64,000 nucleotides of DNA from CALLPQ01 sp964421675 (GCA_964421675.1 CAYQXV010000011.1:1-64000), one strand, 5' to 3'. Counted from the stretch's first letter, positions 8,505 to 17,039 are shown. Notes: generated by a model not told the origin, from the letters alone. Translations and numbers: made by a program.

Positions 8505-9434
8505 TCAACTGATGATATCGGCCAAGACATCGTCCATAATGCGATCAAGCGGTGTTGATTGAAAATCAGGCAAAAGCTGAGCAAGCTTGGTGTTGTCGAT
8601 GGCGTGGGGAACATCCCAGAGATATCGCATTTCCAAGACTTCGCGAATTTTCGGAACAAAGACCGCCAAGATCTTCATAACGCCCCAAGGCATTTTTCGA
8701 ACCTTCAAGGGCTGATCGCAATAATCTTCCATCGCGCGCAATAGCTCTGCGCCCGTTAGATTTATGCCCATTCCGAACTCGTCAAACCCCTCTAATGTGT
8801 CTCTTTTTTCCGCAAGACAAACCATCGCCCGCGCCATGTCCGGTAAATAAGTCCATGCATGTACACAGTCCAACGGGCCGGGATAGGTAGCAATACCCTT
8901 TGCAAGATCTGCTGCGATATAGCTTTCAAACCAATTTCCGGTTTTTGTCCGCTCCATAAAATCTCCCGCACGTAAAATAATTGTCTGTATACCGCCTTCT
9001 TCGGCAACAGCGTAAGCCTCCTCCATCTGATCACGCAGTTTACCCTTGCGAGTAGAGGGCTTTCGGCGTGTCTTTTCCGTCAAAACGCTGGGCATTGTTT
9101 CGCCGTAGCTATAAACATTTCCCGGAATAAGCACGGTTGCCTGAAGTGTTTTTGCCGCCGCGATAACGCTTCGCGTCAATCGCGGTACCTCTTTATTCCA
9201 TCGCTCATAAGGCGGGTTCAGCGCATTGACGATGACGTCGCACCCTTCGCCAGCCTGTATGATTGTTTTGCTATTGAAGGCATTCCCCTTAATCCGTTTT
9301 ATCGCGTCTTCGGGAACATCATTTGGCCAATTGCGCGCCATGCCCGTGACTTGCCAGCCAGCAGCGCTAAAGGCGTGCATGGCATGACGGCCAAAACGGC
9401 CTTTGGCGCCAAGAATAAGAACGCGTTGATACAT
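8505..9434 (-). CDS. NAD(P)-binding epimerase/dehydratase-like protein (atypical SDR)
   Basis: A roughly 309-residue protein with an N-terminal Rossmann motif (VLILGAKGRFGRH, a GxxGxxG variant) and an extended/atypical SDR layout (NALNPPY, VLIPGNVYSYGE, ILRAGDFMER). The catalytic Tyr is probably in the NVYSYG segment. The substrate is unknown. I start at 9434 because GAGGAGA precedes that ATG with good spacing. It is divergent from a LysR regulator across about 90 bases, a layout in which the regulator usually controls the neighbour. Confidence 0.8.
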   Translation of the reverse strand: MYQRVLILGAKGRFGRHAMHAFSAAGWQVTGMARNWPNDVPEDAIKRIKGNAFNSKTIIQAGEGCDVIVNALNPPYERWNKEVPRLTRSVIAAAKTLQATVLIPGNVYSYGETMPSVLTEKTRRKPSTRKGKLRDQMEEAYAVAEEGGIQTIILRAGDFMERTKTGNWFESYIAADLAKGIATYPGPLDCVHAWTYLPDMARAMVCLAEKRDTLEGFDEFGMGINLTGAELLRAMEDYCDQPLKVRKMPWGVMKILAVFVPKIREVLEMRYLWDVPHAIDNTKLAQLLPDFQSTPLDRIMDDVLADIIS

Positions 9435-9491
9435 GATGGGTCTCCTCATTTATGTTGACGAGTACACCCTATCCATCCATTATTATATAGC

Positions 9492-9529
9492 ATTCCAGAT
9501 TATTTGAATATTGGCATTCATTTATGAAT
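9492..9529. promoter_or_regulatory. Candidate LysR operator (ATTC/GAAT dyads) between the epimerase and LysR genes
   Basis: The short divergent intergenic region has alternating ATTC and GAAT words at 9492, 9506, 9516 and 9526. They form ATTC-N10-GAAT at 9492-9509 and a perfect ATTCAT-TT-ATGAAT palindrome at 9516-9529. The palindrome includes the LysR start codon at 9524. The spacing resembles LysR-type T-N11-A dyads, and the overlap with the start suggests autorepression. Inferred. Confidence 0.4.
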
Positions 9530-10426
9530 ATACCTTTCGGAAAACTTGATTGGTCCCTCCTTCAGTCATTTGCTGCCGTGGGAGAGCATGGCTCCTTATC
9601 CGCAGCGGCCCGCGCAATGGGCTCAAGCCAACCCACACTCAGCAGACATATTGCAACCTTGGAACAGCAATTGGGCGCGCGCTTGTGTAAGCGCGTATCG
9701 GGCGGAGCAGAATTGACCCCGTTCGGCTTGGCTCTTCTGAGCCATGTACAAGATATGGCCGATGCCGCAGCGCGGCTATCGATAGTCTCTGGCAATAAGA
9801 TTGAGTCCCTTTCAGGTACCGTTCGCATTACCGCCAGTCAGATCATGGCAACGCTGATTTTGCCGGAAATTCTGGCGCAATTGCGCCGGGCCGAACCCGA
9901 AATCGATATTGAGATCATCGCCTCCGATAAGACAGATAATTTGTTACGGCGCGAAGCCGATATCGCTATTCGCATGTATCGACCGACCCAGCCGGATGTC
10001 ATCGCAAAAAAAGTGGGAGAGGCAAGGATCGGCGCGTTTGCCACGTCCGCCTATCTCGAGCACCGCGGCGTTCCTGAGACGGTTGAAGAATTTCTTGACC
10101 ATGATGTAATTGGCTATGACCGCAGCACCCTCATCATTGACGGATTTAAGCAATTTGGTGTGGAGGTTGATAGAAATTTCTTTGCCTTCCGCAGCGATGA
10201 TCAGGTCGTGTGTTGGAAGATGGTCGTCGCGGGTTTCGGTATTGGATTTAACCAACTCTCCATTGGCGATGCAGAACCCAAAGTGCGACGCATTGGGCTC
10301 GCCGGAGATGTAGGGATATTGCCCATATGGATAGCCTCGCACAACGAATTGCGGACGAATGCACGAGTTCGCAGAGTATTTGATTTCCTGGCTGACGCTT
10401 TATCGCGGATCCACGCTCCGAAATAG
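9524..10426 (+). CDS. LysR-family transcriptional regulator
   Basis: A 300-residue LysR protein. An N-terminal winged helix-turn-helix (LQSFAAVGEHGSLSAAARAMGSSQPTLSRHIATLEQ, residues about 13-48) is followed by a periplasmic-binding-protein-like effector domain (GTVRITASQIMATLILPEIL onward, residues about 93-295). It probably regulates the divergent NAD(P)-binding protein gene and itself, as usual for divergent LysR pairs. The effector is unknown. There is no clear Shine-Dalgarno before the ATG, which lies inside the palindrome at 9516-9529. Confidence 0.92.
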   Translation: MNIPFGKLDWSLLQSFAAVGEHGSLSAAARAMGSSQPTLSRHIATLEQQLGARLCKRVSGGAELTPFGLALLSHVQDMADAAARLSIVSGNKIESLSGTVRITASQIMATLILPEILAQLRRAEPEIDIEIIASDKTDNLLRREADIAIRMYRPTQPDVIAKKVGEARIGAFATSAYLEHRGVPETVEEFLDHDVIGYDRSTLIIDGFKQFGVEVDRNFFAFRSDDQVVCWKMVVAGFGIGFNQLSIGDAEPKVRRIGLAGDVGILPIWIASHNELRTNARVRRVFDFLADALSRIHAPK

Positions 10427-10535
10427 ATTGGCGTTAGCACCCCTTTTTTGATGTGTTTCTGGGGCTGGATTTTTTCTATGAATTTGTAGAGTGTAGGCGC
10501 GCTATTTGATTAAAATGACGCATAGAAAGGTTTTC

Positions 10536-11477
10536 ATGCCCGATTTCCATGCTGACTGGTCGAAAATACATCTAGTCGCTTCGCAAACCGGGGCAAAGCT
10601 TGCGCTTCGCACCCTCGCAGCGCAAGGCACCCCGCGCGCCGTCATTCAATTCAATCATGGCGCTGCCGAACATGCGGGGCGTTACGGCGAATTTGCTGAA
10701 AAGATGAGTGCGGCGGGCTTTCATTTTCTAGCCCACGATCATCGCGGCCATGGCAAAACCGAAGGGGACGGCGTTACCCCTCACATGTTTGGCAAAAAGG
10801 GATGGGACCTTGTCATCGAAGATATGGGTGCCATTCATCGCCATATTGATGAGCAGTATGCGGACCTTCCCCGGATTGTCATGGGACATTCCATGGGGTC
10901 GGTGGCAAGCTTTGAATTTATGCTGCAAAACCCTGACCGCGCACAAGCCATGGCGTTATTGGGCCCAACATTGCAAAAAACGCCTTTGATGCCGGTTTTA
11001 CGGTTTCTATTATCGGCAGAAGATGTAATCCGTGAGTCGTATGCATACAGCCCATTATTTCAGTCCATGGTCTGGACACCGTTCAACAAACCTTTTGAGC
11101 CGTCCCGCACACCCTTTGATTGGCTGTCGCGTGATGAAGCACAAGTCGATGCCTATGTTAAAGATGAGGATTGTGGCTGGCCACCAACGGTAAATTTTGC
11201 CCGAGAAATAAGCCGTGGAATTGCCGAAACCTATAAAGATGATCGACTGTCAGCGCTAAACACCGCCCTGCCCGTCCTGCTGATGTCCGGCACGCAAGAT
11301 CCGTCTACCGAGTTTGGAAAATCCGTGCCTGAACTCTCTGCACGGTTAAAGGCTGCCGGCTTAAAAAATATAGACACTGAAATCTTCGCCGACATGCGTC
11401 ATGAATTACATAATGAAACAGATAGCGCCCCTGTCTTTGAGCGATTAACTGCCTGGTGCCACGCTAATGCGCATTAA
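10536..11477 (+). CDS. Alpha/beta hydrolase, monoacylglycerol lipase / lysophospholipase type
   Basis: A 313-residue serine hydrolase of the Hydrolase_4 group. The oxyanion segment is QFNHGAAEHAGRYGEFA with DHRGHGKTEG, the nucleophile is in GHSMGS near residue 112, a likely acid is in SGTQDPST, and the catalytic His is in DMRHELHNE near the C-terminus. No signal peptide is visible, so it is probably cytoplasmic. I start at 10536, where AAAGG lies about six bases upstream; the frame is open ten codons further. The natural substrate (monoacylglycerol or lysolipid) is inferred from family resemblance. Confidence 0.88.
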   Translation: MPDFHADWSKIHLVASQTGAKLALRTLAAQGTPRAVIQFNHGAAEHAGRYGEFAEKMSAAGFHFLAHDHRGHGKTEGDGVTPHMFGKKGWDLVIEDMGAIHRHIDEQYADLPRIVMGHSMGSVASFEFMLQNPDRAQAMALLGPTLQKTPLMPVLRFLLSAEDVIRESYAYSPLFQSMVWTPFNKPFEPSRTPFDWLSRDEAQVDAYVKDEDCGWPPTVNFAREISRGIAETYKDDRLSALNTALPVLLMSGTQDPSTEFGKSVPELSARLKAAGLKNIDTEIFADMRHELHNETDSAPVFERLTAWCHANAH

Positions 11478-11504
11478 CCAACAGGCCGCAACAAAACTCT
11501 TGGA

Positions 11505-12311
11505 TCATATAGTTTCTTGATGCGAGGGGATTGATTGCTCGGCTCCGCCCTCTTCACCCTTAAACGGATATAACATCTGATCGACAAACCCTGCTGGTAC
11601 CGGATCGTGCGCCCCGTACCCACTTGGCTTTTTTCCCTGGGGCATGTGCATTGTCCCGAACACTTTATCAAAAACCGGAAGTTGCCCGGCGAAATTTTTA
11701 TCAAATGCCTCGCGGTCATCACTATGGTGCCAATGGTGAAACTCCGGCGAGGCGGCGATCCATTTTAACGGGCCAAATCGAATATCGGCATTGGAATGAA
11801 TAAGATGAGATTGCCATTTGTAGATCGCAGCAAAAATCACAATTGAGAGGTCTGAAAAGCCGAGAACAAAGATCGGCATTAAAGAGACCCCGCGGGTCAA
11901 AATTTGGTCAAGCGGGTGTACCCGGTGACCGGCGAGCCAGTCCATCTGTTCAATAGAATGATGCACGCTATGAAATCGCCACAAAACAGAAAAGGCGTGA
12001 AAGCCCCGGTGGATCCAGTAAAAGCCGAAATCTGCAATGAGTAATATCTCGATCAGCTGAACAATAACCGGTTGGCCAGCGATGGCTGCTTTGAAACCAG
12101 ACGGCACCAACTTGCCAATGGTAAACACGCCCATTCCAATAATGACCGTCATACCAATGGCAACAACGAACCCTGACGCCAAAAGATAAACCGCATCGGT
12201 CTGCCAGCCTGAGCGCAGTATTTTTTTATCAGATTTAATAGGCCGCAAACGCTCTAGTGGAATAAAAACCACCATGAGGATCAGCGTATTGATTAATAAT
12301 TCTTTTACCAT
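11505..12311 (-). CDS. Sterol desaturase / fatty acid hydroxylase family membrane protein (first copy)
   Basis: A 268-residue integral membrane di-iron enzyme. The three histidine clusters are HRGFH, HSVHH and HHWHH, spaced as in the fatty acid hydroxylase superfamily. Hydrophobic helices occupy roughly residues 1-20, 45-75 and 85-110. Members hydroxylate or desaturate sterols, carotenoids or lipids, and this substrate is not readable. It converges on the hydrolase gene at 10536-11477. A second, distant family member is at 15643-16563. Confidence 0.87.
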   Translation of the reverse strand: MVKELLINTLILMVVFIPLERLRPIKSDKKILRSGWQTDAVYLLASGFVVAIGMTVIIGMGVFTIGKLVPSGFKAAIAGQPVIVQLIEILLIADFGFYWIHRGFHAFSVLWRFHSVHHSIEQMDWLAGHRVHPLDQILTRGVSLMPIFVLGFSDLSIVIFAAIYKWQSHLIHSNADIRFGPLKWIAASPEFHHWHHSDDREAFDKNFAGQLPVFDKVFGTMHMPQGKKPSGYGAHDPVPAGFVDQMLYPFKGEEGGAEQSIPSHQETI

Positions 12312-12459
12312 ATCACCCAGCTCAATGTGTGAATGAGCTTCAGATTTATCGTTTACGATTTAAAAACACATTAAATTGGTGTGCGTTGCTTTAATCTTGT
12401 GATGCTCAACAACCATTTCTTAAAGCTAATTGCGTATTAACCTTGGGCGATATCGCTAT

Positions 12460-13107
12460 ATGAACAGCATTTGGATGGCCCCTATGAAACTGCCCGCATT
12501 TTTAAATTCTCCGCGCTTCCTTGATCGCGCCGAACAGGTGATCGTCTCAATTCTGTTTTTGCTCCTGACCCAAAGATTGTGGCCAGAGAGTTTAAGTTTC
12601 TCAGAACTTGTGCCCATCCTAGTCTTGATCTCAGAGGGCATTGTCGTCTTGTTTATCATTTTGCGCCGACCAACCGATCAGATTTCAATGCGTTTTTCTG
12701 ATTGGTTACTAGCGGCAGTAGGAACATTTTTCGCGCTCCTCGCGGGCCCGCCAGGCGAGCTGTTTATGCCAATGCTAGGCATTCCGATCCTGGTCATGGG
12801 CATCTGCATACATTTGGGCGCGAAGCTGAGTCTAAATCGCAGCTTTGGGTTAGTGGCCGCAAACCGCGGGGTTCGTTCATCAGGCCTGTATTTATTTGTG
12901 CGCCACCCAATGTATTCAGGCTATCTAGCAACTTATGTCGGGTTTTTGCTGGTCGCCCCGTCCCTTTATAATTTTGTTATCTATGTAATTGTGGCGGCAC
13001 TGCTGGTTGGTCGAATTTATGCTGAGGAACGCTTGCTTAAAGAAGATGAGAAATATCTCGATTTCTCAAAACAAGTCCGCTTTCGCCTTGTTCCCGGTAT
13101 CTTTTAA
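12460..13107 (+). CDS. Isoprenylcysteine carboxyl methyltransferase-like (ICMT/PEMT) membrane protein
   Basis: About 215 residues with five or so hydrophobic helices and the C-terminal ICMT/PEMT signature: RHPMYSGYLA, then EERLLKEDEKYLDFSKQVR. Bacterial members are small-molecule or lipid methyltransferases of mostly unknown substrate. The start is uncertain. I use the ATG at 12460; a TTG ten codons upstream is open, and an ATG eight codons downstream (MKLPAF) is also possible. None has a strong ribosome-binding site. Confidence 0.78.
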   Translation: MNSIWMAPMKLPAFLNSPRFLDRAEQVIVSILFLLLTQRLWPESLSFSELVPILVLISEGIVVLFIILRRPTDQISMRFSDWLLAAVGTFFALLAGPPGELFMPMLGIPILVMGICIHLGAKLSLNRSFGLVAANRGVRSSGLYLFVRHPMYSGYLATYVGFLLVAPSLYNFVIYVIVAALLVGRIYAEERLLKEDEKYLDFSKQVRFRLVPGIF

Positions 13108-13152
13108 AGACCGATCCCATTGCAGCGGGGCTTGCCGGGTTAGCGATGGGCC

Positions 13153-13623
13153 TTATTGATCGCCCTTGCGCTCATGCCAGCCCCAATCACCTAATCGCCA
13201 AAAGGCAAACCGCGCTAACGGCATCTCACTTGGGACAGGGTCAATTCCATGGCTCCCCCAAGGATGACATCGCAATAAACGCGAGAGTGTCAGCCAACCG
13301 CCAGCCCAAACGCCATGCCTGATAAAAGCATCGCGCGAATAGGCAGAACATGTCGGCCAATGGCGACAACGAACCCCAAAAGCATAAAATACCGGCGAAA
13401 TTGCCACTTTATATATCTTTAATAAACCAATAAACGGGCTGATAGCGATGGCCCGTGCCTTTGATATGTCTCGATCTGAGGCAAAACCCCTGTCATCTTG
13501 GCGTTCAGCTGTCTCAAATTCGTGCTGATTTGGGCAACAGAGCGAAACAGATCGCGGCTTTGGAACAGCCTGATTTCGGGGTTGGCTTTTCGAATAGAAT
13601 GCAGAATTACGATTTTTAGCCAT
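13153..13623 (-). CDS. yidD: Membrane protein insertion efficiency factor YidD, with N-terminal extension
   Basis: The C-terminal 90 residues are a clear YidD domain: LLKIYKVAISPVF, then CRHWPTCSAYSRDAF, HGVWAGGWLTLSRLLRCHPWG and GIDPVP. YidD helps YidC insert membrane proteins. The usual length is 70-110 residues; here 156 are open. The first roughly 65 residues are polar and Ser/Arg/Gln-rich. There is no internal ATG before the domain, so the extension appears real or the start is non-canonical. The gene is not beside rpmH, rnpA or yidC here. Confidence 0.88.
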   Translation of the reverse strand: MAKNRNSAFYSKSQPRNQAVPKPRSVSLCCPNQHEFETAERQDDRGFASDRDISKARAIAISPFIGLLKIYKVAISPVFYAFGVRCRHWPTCSAYSRDAFIRHGVWAGGWLTLSRLLRCHPWGSHGIDPVPSEMPLARFAFWRLGDWGWHERKGDQ

Positions 13624-13830
13624 CTAGCTTACTACAAATCTCCATGATTCTCGATATTTTTCTGATTAACCTTAACCCTGCGCGTTAACCTTGCTCAACC
13701 GCTAGGATTGGTGAAATTTATTGGGGTATCGTTAACGCAAACACAAGCTACACGTGTATTTTCCTATAAAATACTCCCTGAATAGGCGAACCCATTTGAC
13801 TCAAATTGCTATGCCTGCTTTACCTTTTAT

Positions 13831-14040
13831 TAAGATTTTTTAATGGGCTGGCACGCAATCTGCTTAGCTCATGGGGACAAAGTAANNNNNNNNNNNNNNN
13901 NNNNNNNNNNNNNNNNNNNNNNNNNNNNNNNNNNNNNNNNNNNNNNNNNNNNNNNNNNNNNNNNNNNNNNNNNNNNNNNNNNNNNTAAGATTTTTTAATG
14001 GGCTGGCACGCAATCTGCTTAGCTCATGGGGACAAAGTAA
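13831..14040. other. Assembly gap (100 N) flanked by an identical 55-bp duplication
   Basis: Positions 13886-13985 are 100 N, the placeholder length for an unknown gap. The 55 bases before it (13831-13885) are repeated exactly in the 55 bases after it (13986-14040). Identical contig ends of 55 bases are what a k=55 de Bruijn assembler leaves when two contigs overlap but are scaffolded instead of merged. The real sequence may therefore contain one copy and no missing DNA. The surrounding 13624-14062 region has no convincing gene. It is AT-rich and should carry the promoter of the following secreted protein. Confidence 0.85.
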
Positions 14041-14062
14041 GACTAAATTTAAAGGTGGTATC

Positions 14063-14803
14063 GTGCGCAAACTAATTCTTCCTATACTAGCTTCATTCGC
14101 TCTCTGCGGGACGGCTTCAGCAACAGTAATCGTTTTGGATTTTGACGATAAGGATGCTGGCCAGATTGTAGACGGCCAAATCAATCCATTTGTATCGCTC
14201 TCAACAACGGGCGGCACAGGCAGCTCAATTGTTTTCGACACTCGCAACCCAACGGGCGGTGACGAAGATTTGGCGCTGATTACGAATGTAACCCCAGGAA
14301 TGGGTAATCTTTCACCAGGCGGCAATGTTCTGATCATTGCAGAAAACCTGATTGACGCAGACATGAACGGTCTTGTTGATGTTCCTGACGACAATGCAAG
14401 TGGTGGTACATTTACTTTCGATTTTGCTCAGGATGTAACCTTCTTTGGGTTTAACGGAATTGATTTCACAGACGGCCGCGGGTTCTTGCAAGTCGATCTG
14501 TTTGACAGCCTGGGCGCTTCATTGCTTTCAACACGCATTGACGATATTGGCGGCTTCAGTGTCGACATCATTGCGGAAGTTGGTGACAATGCCTTCTTCG
14601 GACTTTTTGCAAATGTCTTTGGCGAAAACGGCATTGCCGGTGTTTCTCAAGCACAAATCACTCTTGGTGGTTCTGGCGCGATTGACAGCCTAACCTTCCA
14701 CGTGAATGAAGTTCCAATTCCAGCTGCTCTGCCCTTGATGGTGACAGCACTCGGATTTGGTGGATTTGCTTCACGTCGTCGCAAGGCACGTCTTGCAAAA
14801 TAA
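14063..14803 (+). CDS. VPxPA-CTERM sorting-domain secreted protein
   Basis: A 246-residue exported protein of unknown function. It has an N-terminal signal peptide (RKLILPILASFALCGTASA) and an acidic Gly/Asp-rich body predicted to be beta-rich. The C-terminal sorting signal is VPIPAALPLMVTALGFGG followed by SRRRKARLAK, that is, motif, membrane helix and basic tail as in VPLPA/PEP-CTERM proteins processed by an exosortase. It starts with GTG, chosen because AGGTGG lies just upstream. It is followed by a strong terminator, so it is probably monocistronic. No exosortase is encoded in this window. Confidence 0.85.
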   Translation: MRKLILPILASFALCGTASATVIVLDFDDKDAGQIVDGQINPFVSLSTTGGTGSSIVFDTRNPTGGDEDLALITNVTPGMGNLSPGGNVLIIAENLIDADMNGLVDVPDDNASGGTFTFDFAQDVTFFGFNGIDFTDGRGFLQVDLFDSLGASLLSTRIDDIGGFSVDIIAEVGDNAFFGLFANVFGENGIAGVSQAQITLGGSGAIDSLTFHVNEVPIPAALPLMVTALGFGGFASRRRKARLAK

Positions 14804-14831
14804 CACTTAAAGTTATCACGGTTAAAATTAA

Positions 14832-14860
14832 GCCCCGGCATTTCGCCGGGGCTTTTTTGT
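14832..14860 (+). terminator. Rho-independent terminator of the VPxPA-CTERM gene
   Basis: GCCCCGGC and GCCGGGGC form a perfect eight-base-pair GC stem around ATTTC, followed by six T residues, 29 bases after the stop codon. Confidence 0.92.
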
Positions 14861-14918
14861 TGCGTTATTGTTCCAGTGTATCAACGGGACTGAATGGCCA
14901 ACTCAGCTATTAGCCAGC

Positions 14919-15467
14919 TCAACTATTAGATTGTGCAATCGCGGCTTCATTGCTGCTGAATTCTAACAGCTCGGCCCCCTTCAAAATCCCGTCATCATTT
15001 CGATCAACATCGACAAACCTTAACCAGCTTAGCTGCACATACTCCGTACGGCTCAGCAGACCATCTGCACCCGCATGGGAATAAAAATCGCGCCGGGTCA
15101 CCGCATCAATCCGAGTACGCTCTCCATCACTCAATCCTTTTGCAAAAGGATCCTCCTGTGAACCAGCGCTCAGATCTGTTTTCAAAGGCACGGCCATGCT
15201 CTCATCGTCATTTACCTCCACACGGGCATAGCCTTTCAGCCGGGTCAATTCTGCAAAAACGACCGACATGGCCACATATTCATCAGCCGACAATAAGCCA
15301 TCTGCATCAAAATCGGCGTTTTTAAATCGGTGATTGGCGTGCGCCAGATAGGCCGGCGCACTTAACGCATTAATCGTCTTATCGCCGGACGATTGGCCAA
15401 TGCCGGTAACGCTCGCCCCCAAGCCAAAAATTGCTGAACCCACTAATACTACCAGTGATTTTACCAT
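14919..15467 (-). CDS. Secreted EF-hand calcium-binding protein
   Basis: A 182-residue protein with an N-terminal signal peptide (MVKSLVVLVGSAIFGLGAS) and EF-hand loops. DFDADGLLSADEY near residue 55 and DVDRNDDGILKGAE near residue 158 fit the DxDxDG pattern, and a degenerate AGADGLLSRTEY lies between them. It likely binds calcium in the periplasm or outside the cell; the partner is unknown. The start at 15467 is set by GGGAGAG four to five bases upstream. The frame is open 34 codons further, but that stretch is not signal-like. Confidence 0.8.
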   Translation of the reverse strand: MVKSLVVLVGSAIFGLGASVTGIGQSSGDKTINALSAPAYLAHANHRFKNADFDADGLLSADEYVAMSVVFAELTRLKGYARVEVNDDESMAVPLKTDLSAGSQEDPFAKGLSDGERTRIDAVTRRDFYSHAGADGLLSRTEYVQLSWLRFVDVDRNDDGILKGAELLEFSSNEAAIAQSNS

Positions 15468-15642
15468 CTTACTCTCCCAACACTTTGCTCTGTCTATGAT
15501 GGTAAGATCACCATGCGACCATGGTGTTGGTTCGCCGGGAATTGGGAAATTCAAGGGCGATTGTGGCAAAAACCAGTATTACAGAATTGTCAGAGAGTAG
15601 CGCGACCAGACCCGCGGCAAACAGGTGCATTGCGCTGGAAGC

Positions 15643-16563
15643 TTATTCAGCAGGCAATCGATCTTTCGATTTATTCCACCGCTCTTTGATTTTGGCCGAT
15701 GTCATGCGCGATCCGTCTGGGGACCATCCGGGCGGGCCAAAAGTATAGCCCACTATTTCCCGCCAGGATTTTGCCTGACGCACATCCTGAACAATGCCGT
15801 ACCATTCATGGAACGCAATTTTGAATGGATTGAACGTGCCAATATTTTTGACAATGCCATAACGCGGGCGCTCGCTGGCCCGTTCCTCAATGAAGGTGCC
15901 AAATAACCGATCCCAAATAATCAGCGTACCCGCATAGTTTGCATCTAAATATTCCGGATTGGTTGCATGATGAACCCGGTGATGGCTGGGCGTATTAAAT
16001 ATCCATTCAAACGGACCCAATCGATCAATTGTCTCGGTGTGAATCCAGAACTGATAAACAAGGTTAGCACCACTAACGAAGGCAACCATTTCAGGGGGAA
16101 AGCCAATCCATATGACCGGGATGGCGAATATGAAAGAGAAAGAAACTTTCCCGGTCCAGGTCTGACGCAGCGCCGTCGTCAAATTATAATGCTGTGAAGA
16201 ATGATGCACGATATGGCTGGCCCAGAACCAACGCCGTTCATGGGCAATCCGGTGAAACCAGTAATAGGCAAGATCATCGGCAATAAAACAGATCAGGATC
16301 GACCACCACGCAACGGGAATGGTCTCGATCAGCCGGACCTGATGCACTGCCCCAAATACGACCACCGCAATAGCGCCGCTGCCTAACATTCCGGCGATCC
16401 GGTTGCCAAGCCCCATGGACAGGCTAGCAAAACTATCGCGGGCATCATAACGGCCAGGCTGTTCAACAGAGCGTTTCGCGCGCCGCCGGATCAAGATGAT
16501 TTCCAAAACGATCAAGATCAAAAAGGCAGGCACAGCCAGGCTAACAATATCAGGGTATGTCAT
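15643..16563 (-). CDS. Sterol desaturase / fatty acid hydroxylase family membrane protein (second copy)
   Basis: A 306-residue membrane di-iron enzyme with the classical histidine boxes HRIAH, HIVHH and HRVHH, plus helices near residues 8-25, 55-75 and 80-105. The C-terminal region (PFKIAFHEWYGIVQDV, GYTFGPPGWSPDG) matches the long sterol-desaturase subgroup often linked to lipid modification. Its ATG overlaps the stop of the preceding 141-residue gene by four bases (ATGA), so the two are co-translated. The substrate is unknown. Confidence 0.88.
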   Translation of the reverse strand: MTYPDIVSLAVPAFLILIVLEIILIRRRAKRSVEQPGRYDARDSFASLSMGLGNRIAGMLGSGAIAVVVFGAVHQVRLIETIPVAWWSILICFIADDLAYYWFHRIAHERRWFWASHIVHHSSQHYNLTTALRQTWTGKVSFSFIFAIPVIWIGFPPEMVAFVSGANLVYQFWIHTETIDRLGPFEWIFNTPSHHRVHHATNPEYLDANYAGTLIIWDRLFGTFIEERASERPRYGIVKNIGTFNPFKIAFHEWYGIVQDVRQAKSWREIVGYTFGPPGWSPDGSRMTSAKIKERWNKSKDRLPAE

Positions 16564-16985
16564 CGTACAACCTTATCATAATCAACCGATAAGCGGCGAG
16601 CCCAATGTGCAGCCTCATCCTCGCTAGAGGCAGTCAGCTTGATTTTGCGAAAGAAGGGATCATTTACGTGGAACGTGATGAGGTTGCCGGACAGCAGAAC
16701 CTCGCGGGCATCGGCCCGGTCAAAGAGGCGATGGACAAGGTCGCCCCCGCTTCCATCAATGACAATGAGTTGGCCGCTATCACTTACCCCTAAGGCCCGA
16801 TCCCCCGCCGGGTCTAGGAGCCATTGGGCGATCACTAGCCCCGGTTCCTGGTGGGCCAGAAAATCCTGCAATTTTGTCGGGGTCAGTGTCACCGGGACGG
16901 AGGGAAAGGTCCGCCATATTAAGACGAGGAGCAGCGCGATGCCGCCAATAGAAATGGCCAATTCAATGGCGACATTTCCCGTCAT
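16560..16985 (-). CDS. Hypothetical single-pass membrane protein coupled to a sterol desaturase
   Basis: A 141-residue protein I do not recognise. One N-terminal transmembrane helix (about residues 6-25) is followed by a soluble domain with alternating hydrophobic strands (LVIAQWLLD, LGVSDSGQLIVIDG, VLLSGNLITFHV) that looks beta-rich, possibly PH-like. GAGG lies about seven bases before the ATG. It overlaps the sterol desaturase start by four bases. Three tandem 12-14-bp repeats sit just upstream, so it is the first gene of a two-gene operon. Function is suggested only by that coupling. Confidence 0.7.
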   Translation of the reverse strand: MTGNVAIELAISIGGIALLLVLIWRTFPSVPVTLTPTKLQDFLAHQEPGLVIAQWLLDPAGDRALGVSDSGQLIVIDGSGGDLVHRLFDRADAREVLLSGNLITFHVNDPFFRKIKLTASSEDEAAHWARRLSVDYDKVVR

Positions 16986-17001
16986 CTCTTACCTCTAATT
17001 G

Positions 17002-17039
17002 GGCCCCAAAAAGTGGGCCTGAAAGTGCGCCCAAAAGTG
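17002..17039. repeat. Three degenerate tandem repeats upstream of the 141-residue gene
   Basis: Three back-to-back 12-14-bp units (17002-17015, 17016-17027, 17028-17039) share a C-rich block followed by AAAGTG. Read on the minus strand each is CACTTT followed by a GC-rich half. They begin 16 bases from the start codon at 16985, between it and the ndk stop. They could be a protein-binding array or simple replication slippage. Confidence 0.6.

Noticed and set aside
7736..8512. Long plus-strand open frame antisense to thrS
   Set aside because: The thrS reading frame is complete and conserved. The antisense frame has no ribosome-binding site and no recognisable domain.
8440..8515. tRNA-like stretch (TAGCGCAGC D-arm-like word inside a GAGGGGC...GCCCCTC inverted repeat)
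   Set aside because: No T-arm (GTTCGAAT-type), no plausible anticodon stem and no CCA-proximal pairing. The match is limited to one short word and a GC-rich dyad.
13831..14040. Direct repeats as insertion-sequence or attachment sites flanking a mobile element
   Set aside because: The copies flank only a 100-N placeholder and are exactly 55 bases, which fits an assembler overlap better than a biological repeat.
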